Below, one piece after another: positions 16,716 to 25,946 of a stretch of DNA of 64,000 bases. Location of the stretch: contig NZ_LIQI01000012.1 in assembly GCF_001418105.1 (NCBI RefSeq), positions 186,001 through 250,000 on the forward strand, in the 5' to 3' direction. Each line of letters begins with the position of its first letter. Position 1 is the stretch's first letter. The DNA comes from Lacinutrix himadriensis. Its GTDB lineage: Bacteria; Bacteroidota; Bacteroidia; Flavobacteriales; Flavobacteriaceae. Both the position numbers and the translations under genes were made by a program. A model generated the notes under the pieces. It was not told the DNA's origin, made no database searches, and worked only from the letters and a program-made list of their open reading frames with translations.

Positions 16716-17696
16716 ATGATAAACACCGAAGATATATTTAGCATACAAAACCAAACAGAATTTGAAAATGTAGCATTAGACATTTTTAAATTTCAGTTTG
16801 AAAACAATGCCGTATATCGTTCTTTTTGCGATTTATTATACATACATCCAAGTGATGTAAAACGTATCACCGATATTCCATTCTTACCAATTTCCTTTTT
16901 TAAAACCCATACTATTTTAAGTACCTCGGAAGAAATTCAGGAAACATTTACAAGTAGTGGTACCACAGGTAGTATTACCAGTAAACATCAAGTTACTAAT
17001 GTTTCTATTTATGAAGAAAGCTTTTTAAAAGGCTTTAAACACTTTTATGGAAACATTGAGGAATATACCATTCTTGCGTTGTTACCTAATTACCTAGAAC
17101 GTGAAGGCTCTTCATTAGTCTATATGGTTAATGATTTAATTGAAAAATCTAACAAACCAGAAAGTGGATTTTATTTAAATAACCTTTCTGCTTTAAAAAG
17201 CAAATTAGAAAACCTAGATAACCAAGGCGAAAAAGTATTACTTATTGGTGTTTCTTTTGCACTATTAGATCTAGTGGAAAGTCATACATTTCAATTAAAA
17301 AACACCATCATCATGGAAACTGGTGGTATGAAAGGAAGACGAAAAGAATTAATACGCGAAGAATTACACGAAATTTTAAAACAAGGTTTTGGTGTTCAAA
17401 ACATTCATAGCGAATATGGTATGACCGAATTATTAAGCCAAGCATATTCTGTTGGAAACGGCGTTTTTAAATGCCCTAACTGGATGCGCGTTCTAACTCG
17501 AGACACCGAAGATCCTTTATCTATACAAACACCAGGGAAAACTGGTGGGCTAAACGTTATCGATTTAGCTAATATTAATTCCTGCTCTTTTATAGCAACA
17601 CAAGATTTAGCAAAACTAAGCAAAGATGGTACTTTTGAAATACTAGGAAGATTCGATAATAGCGATATTAGAGGCTGTAACCTGATGGTATTATAA
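16716..17696 (+). CDS. LuxE/PaaK-family acyl-activating protein
   Basis: A 326-residue protein of the LuxE acyl-protein synthetase family, related to adenylate-forming enzymes. The phosphate-binding Ser/Thr/Gly loop is FTSSGTTGS, and the adenine/acyl-AMP region is NIHSEYGMTELLSQAYS; GRFDNSDIRGCNLMVL ends the protein. It probably activates a carboxylic acid as acyl-adenylate; whether it transfers it to its own Cys, as LuxE does, is unknown. No lux genes are near, so a light-related role is unlikely. In other flavobacteria such genes accompany surface-polymer or lipid genes, but nothing of that type is adjacent here. Confidence 0.78.
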   Translation: MINTEDIFSIQNQTEFENVALDIFKFQFENNAVYRSFCDLLYIHPSDVKRITDIPFLPISFFKTHTILSTSEEIQETFTSSGTTGSITSKHQVTNVSIYEESFLKGFKHFYGNIEEYTILALLPNYLEREGSSLVYMVNDLIEKSNKPESGFYLNNLSALKSKLENLDNQGEKVLLIGVSFALLDLVESHTFQLKNTIIMETGGMKGRRKELIREELHEILKQGFGVQNIHSEYGMTELLSQAYSVGNGVFKCPNWMRVLTRDTEDPLSIQTPGKTGGLNVIDLANINSCSFIATQDLAKLSKDGTFEILGRFDNSDIRGCNLMVL

Positions 17697-17747
17697 TTCT
17701 CTTATGTAATTAGTATTAGATTAAAACGACTCATAAAAAAACAACTT

Positions 17748-18188
17748 ATGAGAACACTTATTTTTTTATTTTTTATCGCAACAGGAACAATCCAAGCACA
17801 ACAAATAGATTACAACACAAAAAACGGCGTTGCTGTAGCAGGTTATGATGTAGTTGCATACTTTAACAACGAAGCAGTAGAAGGAAACAAAAAACACACC
17901 ACACAATACGATGGTGTAACCTATTTATTTTCTTCCGAAAAAAATCGAAACATTTTTCTTGAAAATCCTAAAAATTATATCCCTCAATATGGTGGTTATT
18001 GCGCCTATGCGGTAGCAGTAAAATCAAAAAAAGTATCTATAGATCCAGAAACTTTTGAAATTCGAGATGGCAAATTATACCTTTTCTATAATTCATGGGG
18101 AACCAACACCTTAGAGCTATGGAACGAAGAGCATCCAAACGAATTAAAAACAAAAGCCGACAATAATTGGGAAAAAATAAAACAGTAA
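17748..18188 (+). CDS. YHS-domain secreted protein
   Basis: A 146-residue protein with a cleavable signal peptide (about 1-18, ending GTIQAQ) and one YHS domain: VAVAGYDVVAYFNNEAVEG, then YDGVTYLFSSEKNRNIFLENP, then the conserved YGGYCAYAV. The YHS domain is linked to metal handling in other proteins (copper or other soft metals), but the role of stand-alone exported YHS proteins is unsettled. It lies about 50 bases after the LuxE-like gene on the same strand, and a terminator follows. Confidence 0.8.
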   Translation: MRTLIFLFFIATGTIQAQQIDYNTKNGVAVAGYDVVAYFNNEAVEGNKKHTTQYDGVTYLFSSEKNRNIFLENPKNYIPQYGGYCAYAVAVKSKKVSIDPETFEIRDGKLYLFYNSWGTNTLELWNEEHPNELKTKADNNWEKIKQ

Positions 18189-18274
18189 TTCTGTAAGTAA
18201 TTAAAAAGAATACCGACTATATAAGTGCTAAGAAAAAGAAAAATTAGTTTTTTAGTAAATTGGTTAGTTTTTAA

Positions 18275-18310
18275 AGCCTGATTATGAAAATAGTCAGGCT
18301 TCTTTTTTTT
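18275..18310 (+). terminator. Terminator after the YHS gene
   Basis: AGCCTGA, a 12-base loop, TCAGGCT and a T-run. Confidence 0.85.
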
Positions 18311-18333
18311 CCAAACTTTCGAGTTTTAATCTA

Positions 18334-18378
18334 AAAGAAAAATGCCTCTTCCTTTAGTAAAAAAAGAAGAAGCATTTA
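18334..18378 (-). terminator. Terminator of tyrS
   Basis: On the minus strand AAATGCTTCTTC...GAAGAGGCATTTTTC forms a stem followed by T-rich sequence, 20 bases after the tyrS stop. Confidence 0.75.
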
Positions 18379-18397
18379 AAATAATAGTTATAAAAAC

Positions 18398-19705
18398 TTA
18401 AACCGCTTTTATAATATAGGTATTACGTTTTCCTTTATTAATAACTACATACGTACCATTAATTAAGTCGTCACTAGTAATCTTATAATCTTCTTTAACC
18501 TTTTCTTTGTTAACCGCAACCGAGTTTTCTTTTAAAGCTCTTCGTGCTTCTCCATTCGAGGCTAAAAAGTTTGTTTGTGCAGCTAGTGCAGCAATCATAT
18601 CTAAACCTTCTTCAATTTCTTGTTTAGAAACTTCAGCTAGAGGTACACCTTCAAAAACATCTAAAAAAGTATTTTCATCCAAGGTATTTATATCTTCTTT
18701 AAAAGACTTACTAAATAAAATATTAGAAGCTTTTTCCGCATTTTCAAAATCAGATTTAGAATGTACTAATGTAGTTACTTCTTCTGCTAATCGTTTTTGT
18801 AATAAACGCACATGAGGCATTTCTTTATGCTCTACAACTAAAGCATCGATAGTATCTTTATCTAAAAAGGTAAAGATTTTAATATACTTTTCGGCATCTT
18901 CATCGCTTGTGTTTAACCAAAATTGGTAAAACTTATATACCGAAGTTTTATCGGTATCTAACCAAACGTTTCCGCCTTCACTTTTACCAAATTTAGAACC
19001 ATCAGCTTTTGTTATTAAAGGGCATGTCATGGCGTATGCTTTCGCTTCTTGGCCAACATTCATACGTCTTACTAACTCTGTACCTGTAGTAATGTTTCCC
19101 CATTGATCACTTCCTCCCATTTGTAACAAACAATTGTGTTGCTTGTATAAATGGTAAAAATCATATCCTTGAATTAATTGGTAGGTAAACTCTGTAAAAG
19201 ACATACCAACGTTACCTTCTTCACCAGACAAACGTTTCTTTACAGAATCTTTTGCCATCATGTAGTTCACGGTAATTCGTTTACCAACATCACGTGCAAA
19301 ATCAATAAAGCTAAAGGTTTTCATCCAATCGTAGTTATTCACTAAAATTGGTGCATTTTTTTCTTCCGAAGAAAAGTTAAGAAAACGAGATAGTACACTT
19401 TTAATTCCTGCAACATTATGGTTTAAGGTAGCTTCGTCTAGTAAATTACGCTCATCGCTTTTACCTGAAGGATCCCCAATCATTCCTGTTGCTCCACCAA
19501 CCAATGCAATTGGCTTATGCCCTGCTTTTTCTAAGTGCATTAATAAAATAATAGGAACCAAACTACCAATATGCAACGAATCTGATGTTGGATCAAAACC
19601 AATATAAGCCGTTGTCATTTCTTTATTTAATTGCTCTTCTGTTCCGGGCATGATATCATGTACCATTCCTCTCCACGTTAATTCTTCTACTATATTATAG
19701 TTCAT
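18398..19705 (-). CDS. tyrS: Tyrosyl-tRNA synthetase
   Basis: Class I aminoacyl-tRNA synthetase of 435 residues, charging tRNA(Tyr). The HIGH-type motif is HIGS within [18 protein letters not shown]; the KMSKS-type motif is KFGKS within [12 protein letters not shown]. Tyrosine-pocket residues are in [13 protein letters not shown] and [16 protein letters not shown]-terminal S4 RNA-binding domain (about 365-435) is present. The length is normal. A -7 box at 19732-19739 stands about 27 bases before the ATG, and a hairpin terminator follows the stop. It is a single-gene unit. Confidence 0.96.
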   Translation of the reverse strand: MNYNIVEELTWRGMVHDIMPGTEEQLNKEMTTAYIGFDPTSDSLHIGSLVPIILLMHLEKAGHKPIALVGGATGMIGDPSGKSDERNLLDEATLNHNVAGIKSVLSRFLNFSSEEKNAPILVNNYDWMKTFSFIDFARDVGKRITVNYMMAKDSVKKRLSGEEGNVGMSFTEFTYQLIQGYDFYHLYKQHNCLLQMGGSDQWGNITTGTELVRRMNVGQEAKAYAMTCPLITKADGSKFGKSEGGNVWLDTDKTSVYKFYQFWLNTSDEDAEKYIKIFTFLDKDTIDALVVEHKEMPHVRLLQKRLAEEVTTLVHSKSDFENAEKASNILFSKSFKEDINTLDENTFLDVFEGVPLAEVSKQEIEEGLDMIAALAAQTNFLASNGEARRALKENSVAVNKEKVKEDYKITSDDLINGTYVVINKGKRNTYIIKAV

Positions 19706-19731
19706 TTCTTGTATATTATTCTAAAGTCTAG

Positions 19732-19739
19732 CAAAGATA
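19732..19739 (-). promoter_or_regulatory. -7 box TATCTTTG for tyrS
   Basis: Exact TAnnTTTG match on the minus strand, 27 bases before the tyrS start. Confidence 0.55.
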
Positions 19740-19791
19740 TGTTTATCCTTGAAAAGAGGAAAGCTAATTACAAAATTAGTATTTTAGCTTT

Positions 19792-20799
19792 ATGATTTTA
19801 GTTACAGGAGGAACAGGTTTGGTAGGGGCACATTTGCTTTATGAATTGGTTAAAAACAACCAAAAGGTTCGCGCTATTTATAGAAATGAAGAAAAACTAC
19901 AGACGGTAAAAAAAGTATTTTCTTATTTTACGGAAGAAGCAACTACGCTTTTTAATACGATAGAATGGATTAAAGCCGACATATTAGATATTCCTATTTT
20001 AACAGAAGCTTTTCAAGACATTACACATGTCTACCATTGTGCTGCGCTTATTTCTTTCGACCCAAAAGAGTACCATAAACTTAGAAAAACAAATATTGAA
20101 GGCACTGCAAACATTGTAAACTTATGTATTTCTAATACTATTGAAAAACTCTGCTACGTAAGCTCTATTGCTACTCTAGGAAACCATGAAGATAATAGTC
20201 TAATTGACGAAGAAACGTTTTGGAATCCGGAAGGGGAAAATAATGTGTATGGCATTACAAAATATGGCGCAGAAATGGAAGTTTGGCGCGGTACCCAAGA
20301 AGGATTAGATGCGGTAATTGTAAATCCTGGAATTATTATAGGTGCTGGTTTTTGGGAATCTGGTAGCGGATTACTCTTTAAAAAGGTGCATAACAAACTC
20401 CGGTATTACGTTACTGGAACTACTGGGTATGTAGACGTTAAAGATGTTGTAACCATTATGTTACAGCTCATGCAAAGCAATATTGTAAACCAACGTTTTA
20501 TTATAGTGGCTAAAAATTTAAGCTTTAAACATTTTACAGAAGTAGCCGCTAAATATTTAAAAGTAAAAGCGCCACAAAAAAGAGCTTCTTCATTAATGCT
20601 TGAAATCGCTTGGCGAGCAGATTGGTTAAAAAGTTTTTTAACGGGAAGTCCTAGAAGCTTAACAAAACAAAATGCAATTACCGCTTTGTCTGTTACAGAT
20701 TATAGCAACCAAAAAATTAGTGAAGCTTTAGACTTTCATTTTACACCAATAGAAAAGAGTATAGAAACGGTTGCTACATTATTTTTAAAAGAGCAATAA
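19792..20799 (+). CDS. NAD-dependent epimerase/dehydratase family protein (extended SDR)
   Basis: Rossmann-fold oxidoreductase of 335 residues. The nucleotide-binding motif TGGTGLVGAHL starts at residue 5, and the active-site pair is YGITK (YxxxK) preceded by SSIATLG. The closest recognisable relatives are dihydroflavonol-4-reductase-like extended SDRs, which act on sugars or steroid/flavonoid-like ketones; the substrate cannot be told. It begins with little leader, divergent from tyrS, and ends 12 bases before the convergent DUF4296 lipoprotein gene. Confidence 0.82.
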   Translation: MILVTGGTGLVGAHLLYELVKNNQKVRAIYRNEEKLQTVKKVFSYFTEEATTLFNTIEWIKADILDIPILTEAFQDITHVYHCAALISFDPKEYHKLRKTNIEGTANIVNLCISNTIEKLCYVSSIATLGNHEDNSLIDEETFWNPEGENNVYGITKYGAEMEVWRGTQEGLDAVIVNPGIIIGAGFWESGSGLLFKKVHNKLRYYVTGTTGYVDVKDVVTIMLQLMQSNIVNQRFIIVAKNLSFKHFTEVAAKYLKVKAPQKRASSLMLEIAWRADWLKSFLTGSPRSLTKQNAITALSVTDYSNQKISEALDFHFTPIEKSIETVATLFLKEQ

Positions 20800-20810
20800 A
20801 CTAAGTTTGT

Positions 20811-21281
20811 TTATTTACCTTTTTTATTTGTTTGAAGTATAGAATTCTTTAATGGTTCTTTTAAAATTTCCACCCGAGGCATCGACTTTAACATACCGCG
20901 TTTAACGGAATCACCTTTTCTTTTTATTTTACTTTCCTCTTTGTCTATTGCGGTATAGCTTTCCTTTAGTTTTATCAGGCTATCCTTAACTTTTTTATAA
21001 ATATCTTCATATGCTTCTGGATGATACGTATAATAATAATTACTATCTGCAAACTGAGCACTATCTATTTTATGCTTTGCGTAAATATGTTCCTGTAGTT
21101 TAACACCATTTTTCTCAAGCACCTTTTTATTAACTCCCTTTGCAGAGTTATATACAGACATATCTATTAATATACTAACCATCTGGCCCTCAGAAAGAAG
21201 ATTCTTCGGTTTCTTTGGTTTGTGCTGGCTATAACAAGAGACTAATAACAATACACAGATGGTATATAAAAAATTTCTCAT
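20811..21281 (-). CDS. DUF4296 lipoprotein
   Basis: A 156-residue predicted lipoprotein. The N-terminal hydrophobic stretch ends in the lipobox LLVSC, so the mature protein starts at Cys16 and is probably held in the periplasm. The helical, Lys-rich middle (MVSILIDMSVYNSAKG, then HKIDSAQFADSNYYY) matches DUF4296, a family found in Bacteroidota with no known role. It overlaps the dihydroorotase gene by one base, an arrangement I recall as conserved in Flavobacteriaceae. Confidence 0.8.
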   Translation of the reverse strand: MRNFLYTICVLLLVSCYSQHKPKKPKNLLSEGQMVSILIDMSVYNSAKGVNKKVLEKNGVKLQEHIYAKHKIDSAQFADSNYYYTYHPEAYEDIYKKVKDSLIKLKESYTAIDKEESKIKRKGDSVKRGMLKSMPRVEILKEPLKNSILQTNKKGK

Positions 21282-22627
21282 TATCTATTAAAAGTTAATT
21301 GTTTAGCTGCTTTAACATCATAAAACTTAAAATTTTTATAGGCTAAACTTCCATTTACAAAGGTGTGTGTAATTCTAGATTTAAAGGTAGTACCTTCAAA
21401 AGGAGACCAACCACATTTATATAAAATATTATCTTTTTTAACGGTCCAAGGATTATTTAAATCGACTAATACTAAATCTGCAAAATAGCCTTCTTTTATA
21501 TACCCACGTTTTTCTACCTGAAATAATATAGCAGGATTATGACACATTTTTTCCACCAACTTCTCTAGCGTAATTTTGCCTTTATGATGCATTTCTAACA
21601 TGGCAGGAAGCGCATGTTGCACTAGAGGCCCTCCAGAAGGCGCTTTGGTATATACATTTGTTTTTTCTTCTAAAGTATGTGGCGCATGATCTGTTGCAAT
21701 AACATCTATTCTGTCATCTAACAAGGCTTTCCATAAACCATCTTTATCTTTTTGAGATTTTACTGCAGGGTTCCATTTTATAAAGGTTCCTTTTGCATCA
21801 TAATCTTCGTCTGTAAACCACAAGTGATGTACACAAACCTCAGCCGTTATTTTTTTATCTTTTAACGGAATTTTATTGGTAAATAAACTCGTTTCCTTCG
21901 CTGTAGAAAGATGAAAAACATGTAGTCTAGCACCAGTTTTTTTAGCAAGTTCAATTGCTTTTGATGAAGAGATATAACATGCCTCCTCACTTCGAATGTC
22001 TGGATGATGCTTAATTGGTATATCATCACCAAACTCTTCTGTATATTTTGCTAGATTGCTTTTAATAGTTCCTTCATCTTCACAGTGTACGGCAATAAGA
22101 AGTTTAGTACTAGAAAATATTTTTTCCAAAACTTCCGGATTGTCTACCAACATATTTCCTGTAGACGAACCCAAAAACAATTTTAATGCTGCAACTTGTT
22201 TCGGATCTACTTTTAATATTTCGTCTAAATTATCGTTAGTACCACCAAACATAAAAGAATAATTAGCCGACGATGTTTTGGAAGCTATCTCAAATTTTTC
22301 GTTAAGCTTTTCTATGGTTGTTGTTTGCGGATTAGTGTTTGGCATTTCAATAAAAGAAGTAATTCCGCCAGCAATGGCAGCTTTAGACTCTGTTTCTATA
22401 TTTGCCTTTTGAGTTAATCCTGGTTCTCTAAAATGTACTTGATCATCTATAACACCTGGAAGTAAGTAATTACCTTCGGCATCAAATATGTGAACATCTG
22501 AAGATTTTGCGCTTATAGACTCACTTATCTCTTTAATATATTCGCCTTCAATAAGAATATCTCCTTCAAAGATACTACCCTCATTTACAATTTTCGCGTT
22601 CTTAATAAGTGTTTGTTTGTGTTGCAT
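21281..22627 (-). CDS. pyrC: Dihydroorotase
   Basis: Zinc amidohydrolase of 448 residues that interconverts carbamoyl-aspartate and dihydroorotate in pyrimidine synthesis. Visible metal and substrate motifs are DDQVHFREPG (the HxR pair; HFR), then EMPNTNP, AVHCEDEG and VIATDHAPH with the catalytic Asp. This is the class I (allantoinase-like) type. Its start is four bases after the stop of the glycosyltransferase gene, and its stop overlaps the DUF4296 start, so the three form one operon. Confidence 0.93.
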   Translation of the reverse strand: MQHKQTLIKNAKIVNEGSIFEGDILIEGEYIKEISESISAKSSDVHIFDAEGNYLLPGVIDDQVHFREPGLTQKANIETESKAAIAGGITSFIEMPNTNPQTTTIEKLNEKFEIASKTSSANYSFMFGGTNDNLDEILKVDPKQVAALKLFLGSSTGNMLVDNPEVLEKIFSSTKLLIAVHCEDEGTIKSNLAKYTEEFGDDIPIKHHPDIRSEEACYISSSKAIELAKKTGARLHVFHLSTAKETSLFTNKIPLKDKKITAEVCVHHLWFTDEDYDAKGTFIKWNPAVKSQKDKDGLWKALLDDRIDVIATDHAPHTLEEKTNVYTKAPSGGPLVQHALPAMLEMHHKGKITLEKLVEKMCHNPAILFQVEKRGYIKEGYFADLVLVDLNNPWTVKKDNILYKCGWSPFEGTTFKSRITHTFVNGSLAYKNFKFYDVKAAKQLTFNR

Positions 22628-22631
22628 GTAC

Positions 22632-23360
22632 TTAATTTTCCTTTTTAAATAGACTTTTAAACTTCATCGAGATGACACCAAAAATAGCTTCAGAAATAAT
22701 ACCTGAACTTAATTTAGATTCCCCTTTTGCTCTATCTGTAAAAATAACTGGTATTTCTTTTATTTTAAACTTTTTACAATATGCTTTAAATTTCATTTCT
22801 ATTTGAAACGCATATCCTGTAAATTTTATTTTATTTAAATCAAATGCTTCTAACACTTCTCTTTTGTAGCAAATAAATCCTGCGGTAGTATCATGAATTT
22901 TCATTCGTGTAATAAAACGCACGTATTTGGAAGCTAAATAAGATAGTAAAACCCTACTCATTGGCCAGTTTACCACATTTACACCTTTTACATAGCGAGA
23001 ACCAATCGCTAAATCTGCTCCATCAATTTGACAGGTATGGTATAAGCGAATTAAATCTTTTGGATTATGCGAAAAATCGGCATCCATTTCAAAAATATAA
23101 TCATACGTTCTTGCCAAACTCCATTTAAAACCATGAATATATGCAGTACCTAATCCAGATTTTTCTTTTCTTACCTCTAGATGTAAACGCCCCGGAAATT
23201 GCGCTTGCAGTTCTTTCACTTTTAGCGCTGTTAAATCTGGAGAATTATCATCCACTACTAAAACATCAAATGCTTTTTCAAGAGAAAATACCGCCTTAAT
23301 AATAGCCTCAATATTTTCTATTTCGTTGTATGTTGGTATGATGACAATAGCGTCTTGCAT
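22632..23360 (-). CDS. Polyprenol-phosphate mannosyltransferase-like GT2 enzyme
   Basis: A GT2 glycosyltransferase of 242 residues. IIPTYNEIENIEAII and VVDDNSPDLTA mark the nucleotide-binding part, EMDADFSHNP holds the metal-binding DAD, and AIGSRYVKGVNVVNW is typical of dolichol/undecaprenyl-phosphate mannose synthases. It likely makes a lipid-linked sugar for glycosylation at the membrane. Two ATGs nine bases apart are possible (23369 and 23360); a -7 box at 23380-23387 would leave almost no leader for the first, so I prefer the second. It heads the operon with pyrC and DUF4296. Confidence 0.88.
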   Translation of the reverse strand: MQDAIVIIPTYNEIENIEAIIKAVFSLEKAFDVLVVDDNSPDLTALKVKELQAQFPGRLHLEVRKEKSGLGTAYIHGFKWSLARTYDYIFEMDADFSHNPKDLIRLYHTCQIDGADLAIGSRYVKGVNVVNWPMSRVLLSYLASKYVRFITRMKIHDTTAGFICYKREVLEAFDLNKIKFTGYAFQIEMKFKAYCKKFKIKEIPVIFTDRAKGESKLSSGIISEAIFGVISMKFKSLFKKEN

Positions 23361-23379
23361 AAAAAGCATTTAATTTTAG

Positions 23380-23387
23380 CAAATGTA
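23380..23387 (-). promoter_or_regulatory. -7 box TACATTTG for the GT2-pyrC-DUF4296 operon
   Basis: Exact TAnnTTTG match on the minus strand, 20 bases before the preferred start codon. Confidence 0.55.
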
Positions 23388-23467
23388 CGCTATTTAAAAA
23401 TTACTTTTTTTTAAATTTTCCTTAAAAAATGGAAGAAGAATACGATTATTTATAATAATTTTACATT

Positions 23468-24118
23468 ATGCTTCGCGAAATTATATCTAATGAAATTTTT
23501 ACTGTATTACTAGTGCTTTGTCTGGTTTTAGTTGCCACTGCAAAAGTACTATATACAAAACGCTTTCATGATTTTACCTATGTTTTAGGTAATTTCAGAT
23601 ATTTAAAAGTATACTCCAGAGACTCCAAAATTATTGATGGTTTTGATGCAATACTTTTTATAAACTTGTTAATTTCCTCCTCCATTTTTAGTGTTTTTTT
23701 ATACAAAAATTTTGTTTCTGAAATTGAAGACATCGCTACATTCTTAATTAAAGTCTTTATAGGAATTACAATACTCATTTTAACAAAAACATCTATAGAG
23801 CGTTTATTAGGAAGCCTATTCAACATCGAAAGTATTATGGATTTTTATGTGTTTCAAAAAACGAGTTATAAAATATTTTTTGGTGTATTACTAATCCCTA
23901 TCAATTTTATATTACTATTTAGTGTGACACCTTCCCCTATTATATTGCAGATGCTTGTAATTGTTTTTATCTTAATAAATTGCATAAGCATCATAGTATC
24001 TTATAAGACGTATCAAAGTTTAATAAAATCGAATTTGTTTTATTTTATTTTGTATCTTTGCACTCTTGAAATTTCGCCTTATCTGGTATTATATAAGTTA
24101 TTTATAGATTACAGTTAA
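23468..24118 (+). CDS. DUF4271 membrane protein
   Basis: Integral membrane protein of 216 residues with about six hydrophobic segments (first at about 10-30). It matches the DUF4271 family of Bacteroidota: KRFHDFTYVLGNFRYLKVYSRD after the first segment, and a conserved SIERLLGSLF in the middle. No function is known. It ends 21 bases before the HemD-like gene, a pairing usual in Flavobacteriia, so a link to tetrapyrrole metabolism or envelope function is possible but unproven. Confidence 0.75.
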   Translation: MLREIISNEIFTVLLVLCLVLVATAKVLYTKRFHDFTYVLGNFRYLKVYSRDSKIIDGFDAILFINLLISSSIFSVFLYKNFVSEIEDIATFLIKVFIGITILILTKTSIERLLGSLFNIESIMDFYVFQKTSYKIFFGVLLIPINFILLFSVTPSPIILQMLVIVFILINCISIIVSYKTYQSLIKSNLFYFILYLCTLEISPYLVLYKLFIDYS

Positions 24119-24139
24119 GGTTTAAAAGCTAGCTATTAT

Positions 24140-24889
24140 ATGAAAGTCAAAACCATTTTAGTATCTCAACCAGAACCTAAAATAGAAAATTCGCCTTATT
24201 TTGATTTGCAAGAAAAGCAAAAAGTGAAGATAGACTTCAGGCCTTTTATTCACGTAGAAGGTGTTCCAGCAAAGGAAATAAGACTTCAAAAAATAGATTT
24301 AAGCAATTATACTGCAATTATTTTAACAAGTAGAAATGCTGTAGACCACTTTTTTAGAGTTGCAGATGAAATGCGATTTAAAGTGCCAGACAGTATGAAA
24401 TATTTCTGCCAGTCGGAAGCTGTTGCTTACTACTTGCAAAAGTATGTTGTATATAGAAAGCGTAAAATTTATGTTGGTAAGCGAACTTTTTCTGAGTTGT
24501 CACCTACTATCAAAAAATATAAAGACGAAAAGTTCTTACTACCAACTACAGACAAACTAAAACCAGAAGTTCCAGAAATACTAGACGGTTTAGCTGTAAA
24601 TTGGAAACAGGCTGTTTTTTACAAAACGGTTATCAGTGACTTATCCGATTTAGAAGATGTATTTTATGACATCTTAGTATTTTTTAGCCCTTCTGGAATA
24701 GATTCTTTATTCAAGAATTTTCCAGACTTCAAACAAAACGATACAAGAATAGCTGTTTTTGGCAATACAACTATTAAAGCGGTAGAAGCACACGGATTAC
24801 GTGTAGACATATCTGCTCCAACGCCAGAAACACCTTCTATGACGATGGCTTTAGAAAAGTACATCAACAAAATAAACAAAGGAAAATAG
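24140..24889 (+). CDS. Uroporphyrinogen-III synthase family protein
   Basis: A 249-residue protein with the two-domain plan of HemD. Weakly conserved family features are visible: ILTSRNAVDHFF in domain 1, and VFFSPSGIDSLF followed by IAVFGNTTIKAVEAHGL in domain 2. The expected reaction is cyclisation of hydroxymethylbilane to uroporphyrinogen III for haem. HemD sequences diverge strongly, so the specific activity is inferred. It lies in a two-gene unit with DUF4271 and is followed by a strong terminator. Confidence 0.8.
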   Translation: MKVKTILVSQPEPKIENSPYFDLQEKQKVKIDFRPFIHVEGVPAKEIRLQKIDLSNYTAIILTSRNAVDHFFRVADEMRFKVPDSMKYFCQSEAVAYYLQKYVVYRKRKIYVGKRTFSELSPTIKKYKDEKFLLPTTDKLKPEVPEILDGLAVNWKQAVFYKTVISDLSDLEDVFYDILVFFSPSGIDSLFKNFPDFKQNDTRIAVFGNTTIKAVEAHGLRVDISAPTPETPSMTMALEKYINKINKGK

Positions 24890-24903
24890 TTTCAAACTAT
24901 TCC

Positions 24904-24942
24904 AAAAAAAAATCGCAACATGTATATGTTGCGATTTTTTTT
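24904..24942. terminator. Bidirectional terminator between hemD-like and LRR genes
   Basis: Perfect stem ATCGCAACAT-gt-ATATGTTGCGAT region with an A-run on the left and a T-run on the right, serving both convergent genes. Confidence 0.88.
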
Positions 24943-24961
24943 GGTTAATAATTTAATTCAT

Positions 24962-25855
24962 TTACTGAATTATTAATTTTTTAGTTTGTGATTTACCACC
25001 TGATAACATTCTAGCTAAATAAACTCCTGAAGCCATTGCACTAATGTCTAAAGCGTTTTTACCAAATTGAATATCTTTTGCCAATACTAACTTCCCTGTG
25101 ATATCATATACTTGAATCTGTGATTCTTGTAAACTAGAAGTAACATAGATTCTGTTTTTAGCAGGATTAGGATAGACATCAAAAGTCAATTCTGTTTCAT
25201 TAGCTACAGAAAGGGTAGGACAACCTGTTTCATCATTAGCAAAAGTACCAGTTCCTGTTGACCAAGCACCTAAATATGCGGCGTCTTTATCATCCACAAT
25301 AATACAACTAAGACTAGGGTTAGAAGTTGACTGAAAAGATGTTATATTAACATTATTCCCATTACGTATATCTATAACAACAGATCCAGAACCTCTTACA
25401 TCTACTACAGTTAAACCTGTATTTGCTGATAAATCTAAATCACCAACAGGAGAAGCAGGAATACGCAATTCACTTAAATTGGTATTCGCTCCAATTACCA
25501 AATTAGTTAACGATGTACTAAACTCTGTATCAATAAAGGTTAAATTAGTATTTGCAGAAACATCTAAACTAGTTACTGCGGTATTATACGTAATACCTAG
25601 ACCTGTAATACCTGTTAAGGCTTCAATACCTGTAAAATCATCAATAGCATTATAAGGTGCTACGTTACTTAAATTCAACGTTCCTGTCACAGCAGCCGCT
25701 TCACTGTCTAGTATAAAACCATCTAATGGTCCATTAATAGAAGTAAAGGTGATTAGAAATTGTTCAAAATCGGCATTCGGCACAGCAGTGGACTGTGCCT
25801 GAATTTGTAATTGCATGGCTACAACAATAGCCACAAAAAGTAGTGTTTTTTTCAT
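24962..25855 (-). CDS. T9SS-secreted leucine-rich protein
   Basis: Secreted protein of 297 residues. A signal peptide (about 1-20, ending IQAQ) is followed by leucine-rich repeat-like units (for example LTGITGLGITYNTAVTSLDV, NTNLSELRIP, NTGLTVVDV) that resemble the internalin-like repeats of Bacteroidota cargo. A type A T9SS sorting domain with FDVYPNPAKNRIYV and KKLIIQ ends it. The repeat segment is short, about six units. A binding or adhesion role is plausible but not shown. It is convergent with the HemD-like gene and shares its terminator. Confidence 0.82.
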   Translation of the reverse strand: MKKTLLFVAIVVAMQLQIQAQSTAVPNADFEQFLITFTSINGPLDGFILDSEAAAVTGTLNLSNVAPYNAIDDFTGIEALTGITGLGITYNTAVTSLDVSANTNLTFIDTEFSTSLTNLVIGANTNLSELRIPASPVGDLDLSANTGLTVVDVRGSGSVVIDIRNGNNVNITSFQSTSNPSLSCIIVDDKDAAYLGAWSTGTGTFANDETGCPTLSVANETELTFDVYPNPAKNRIYVTSSLQESQIQVYDITGKLVLAKDIQFGKNALDISAMASGVYLARMLSGGKSQTKKLIIQ

Positions 25856-25946
25856 AATTAATAGCTTTATAATTTATAGTCATAAAGTTAGGTTATAAAA
25901 AAAAACTTACAAGCCCTTTCAACAAATATTACCGTAGTTCACCTAT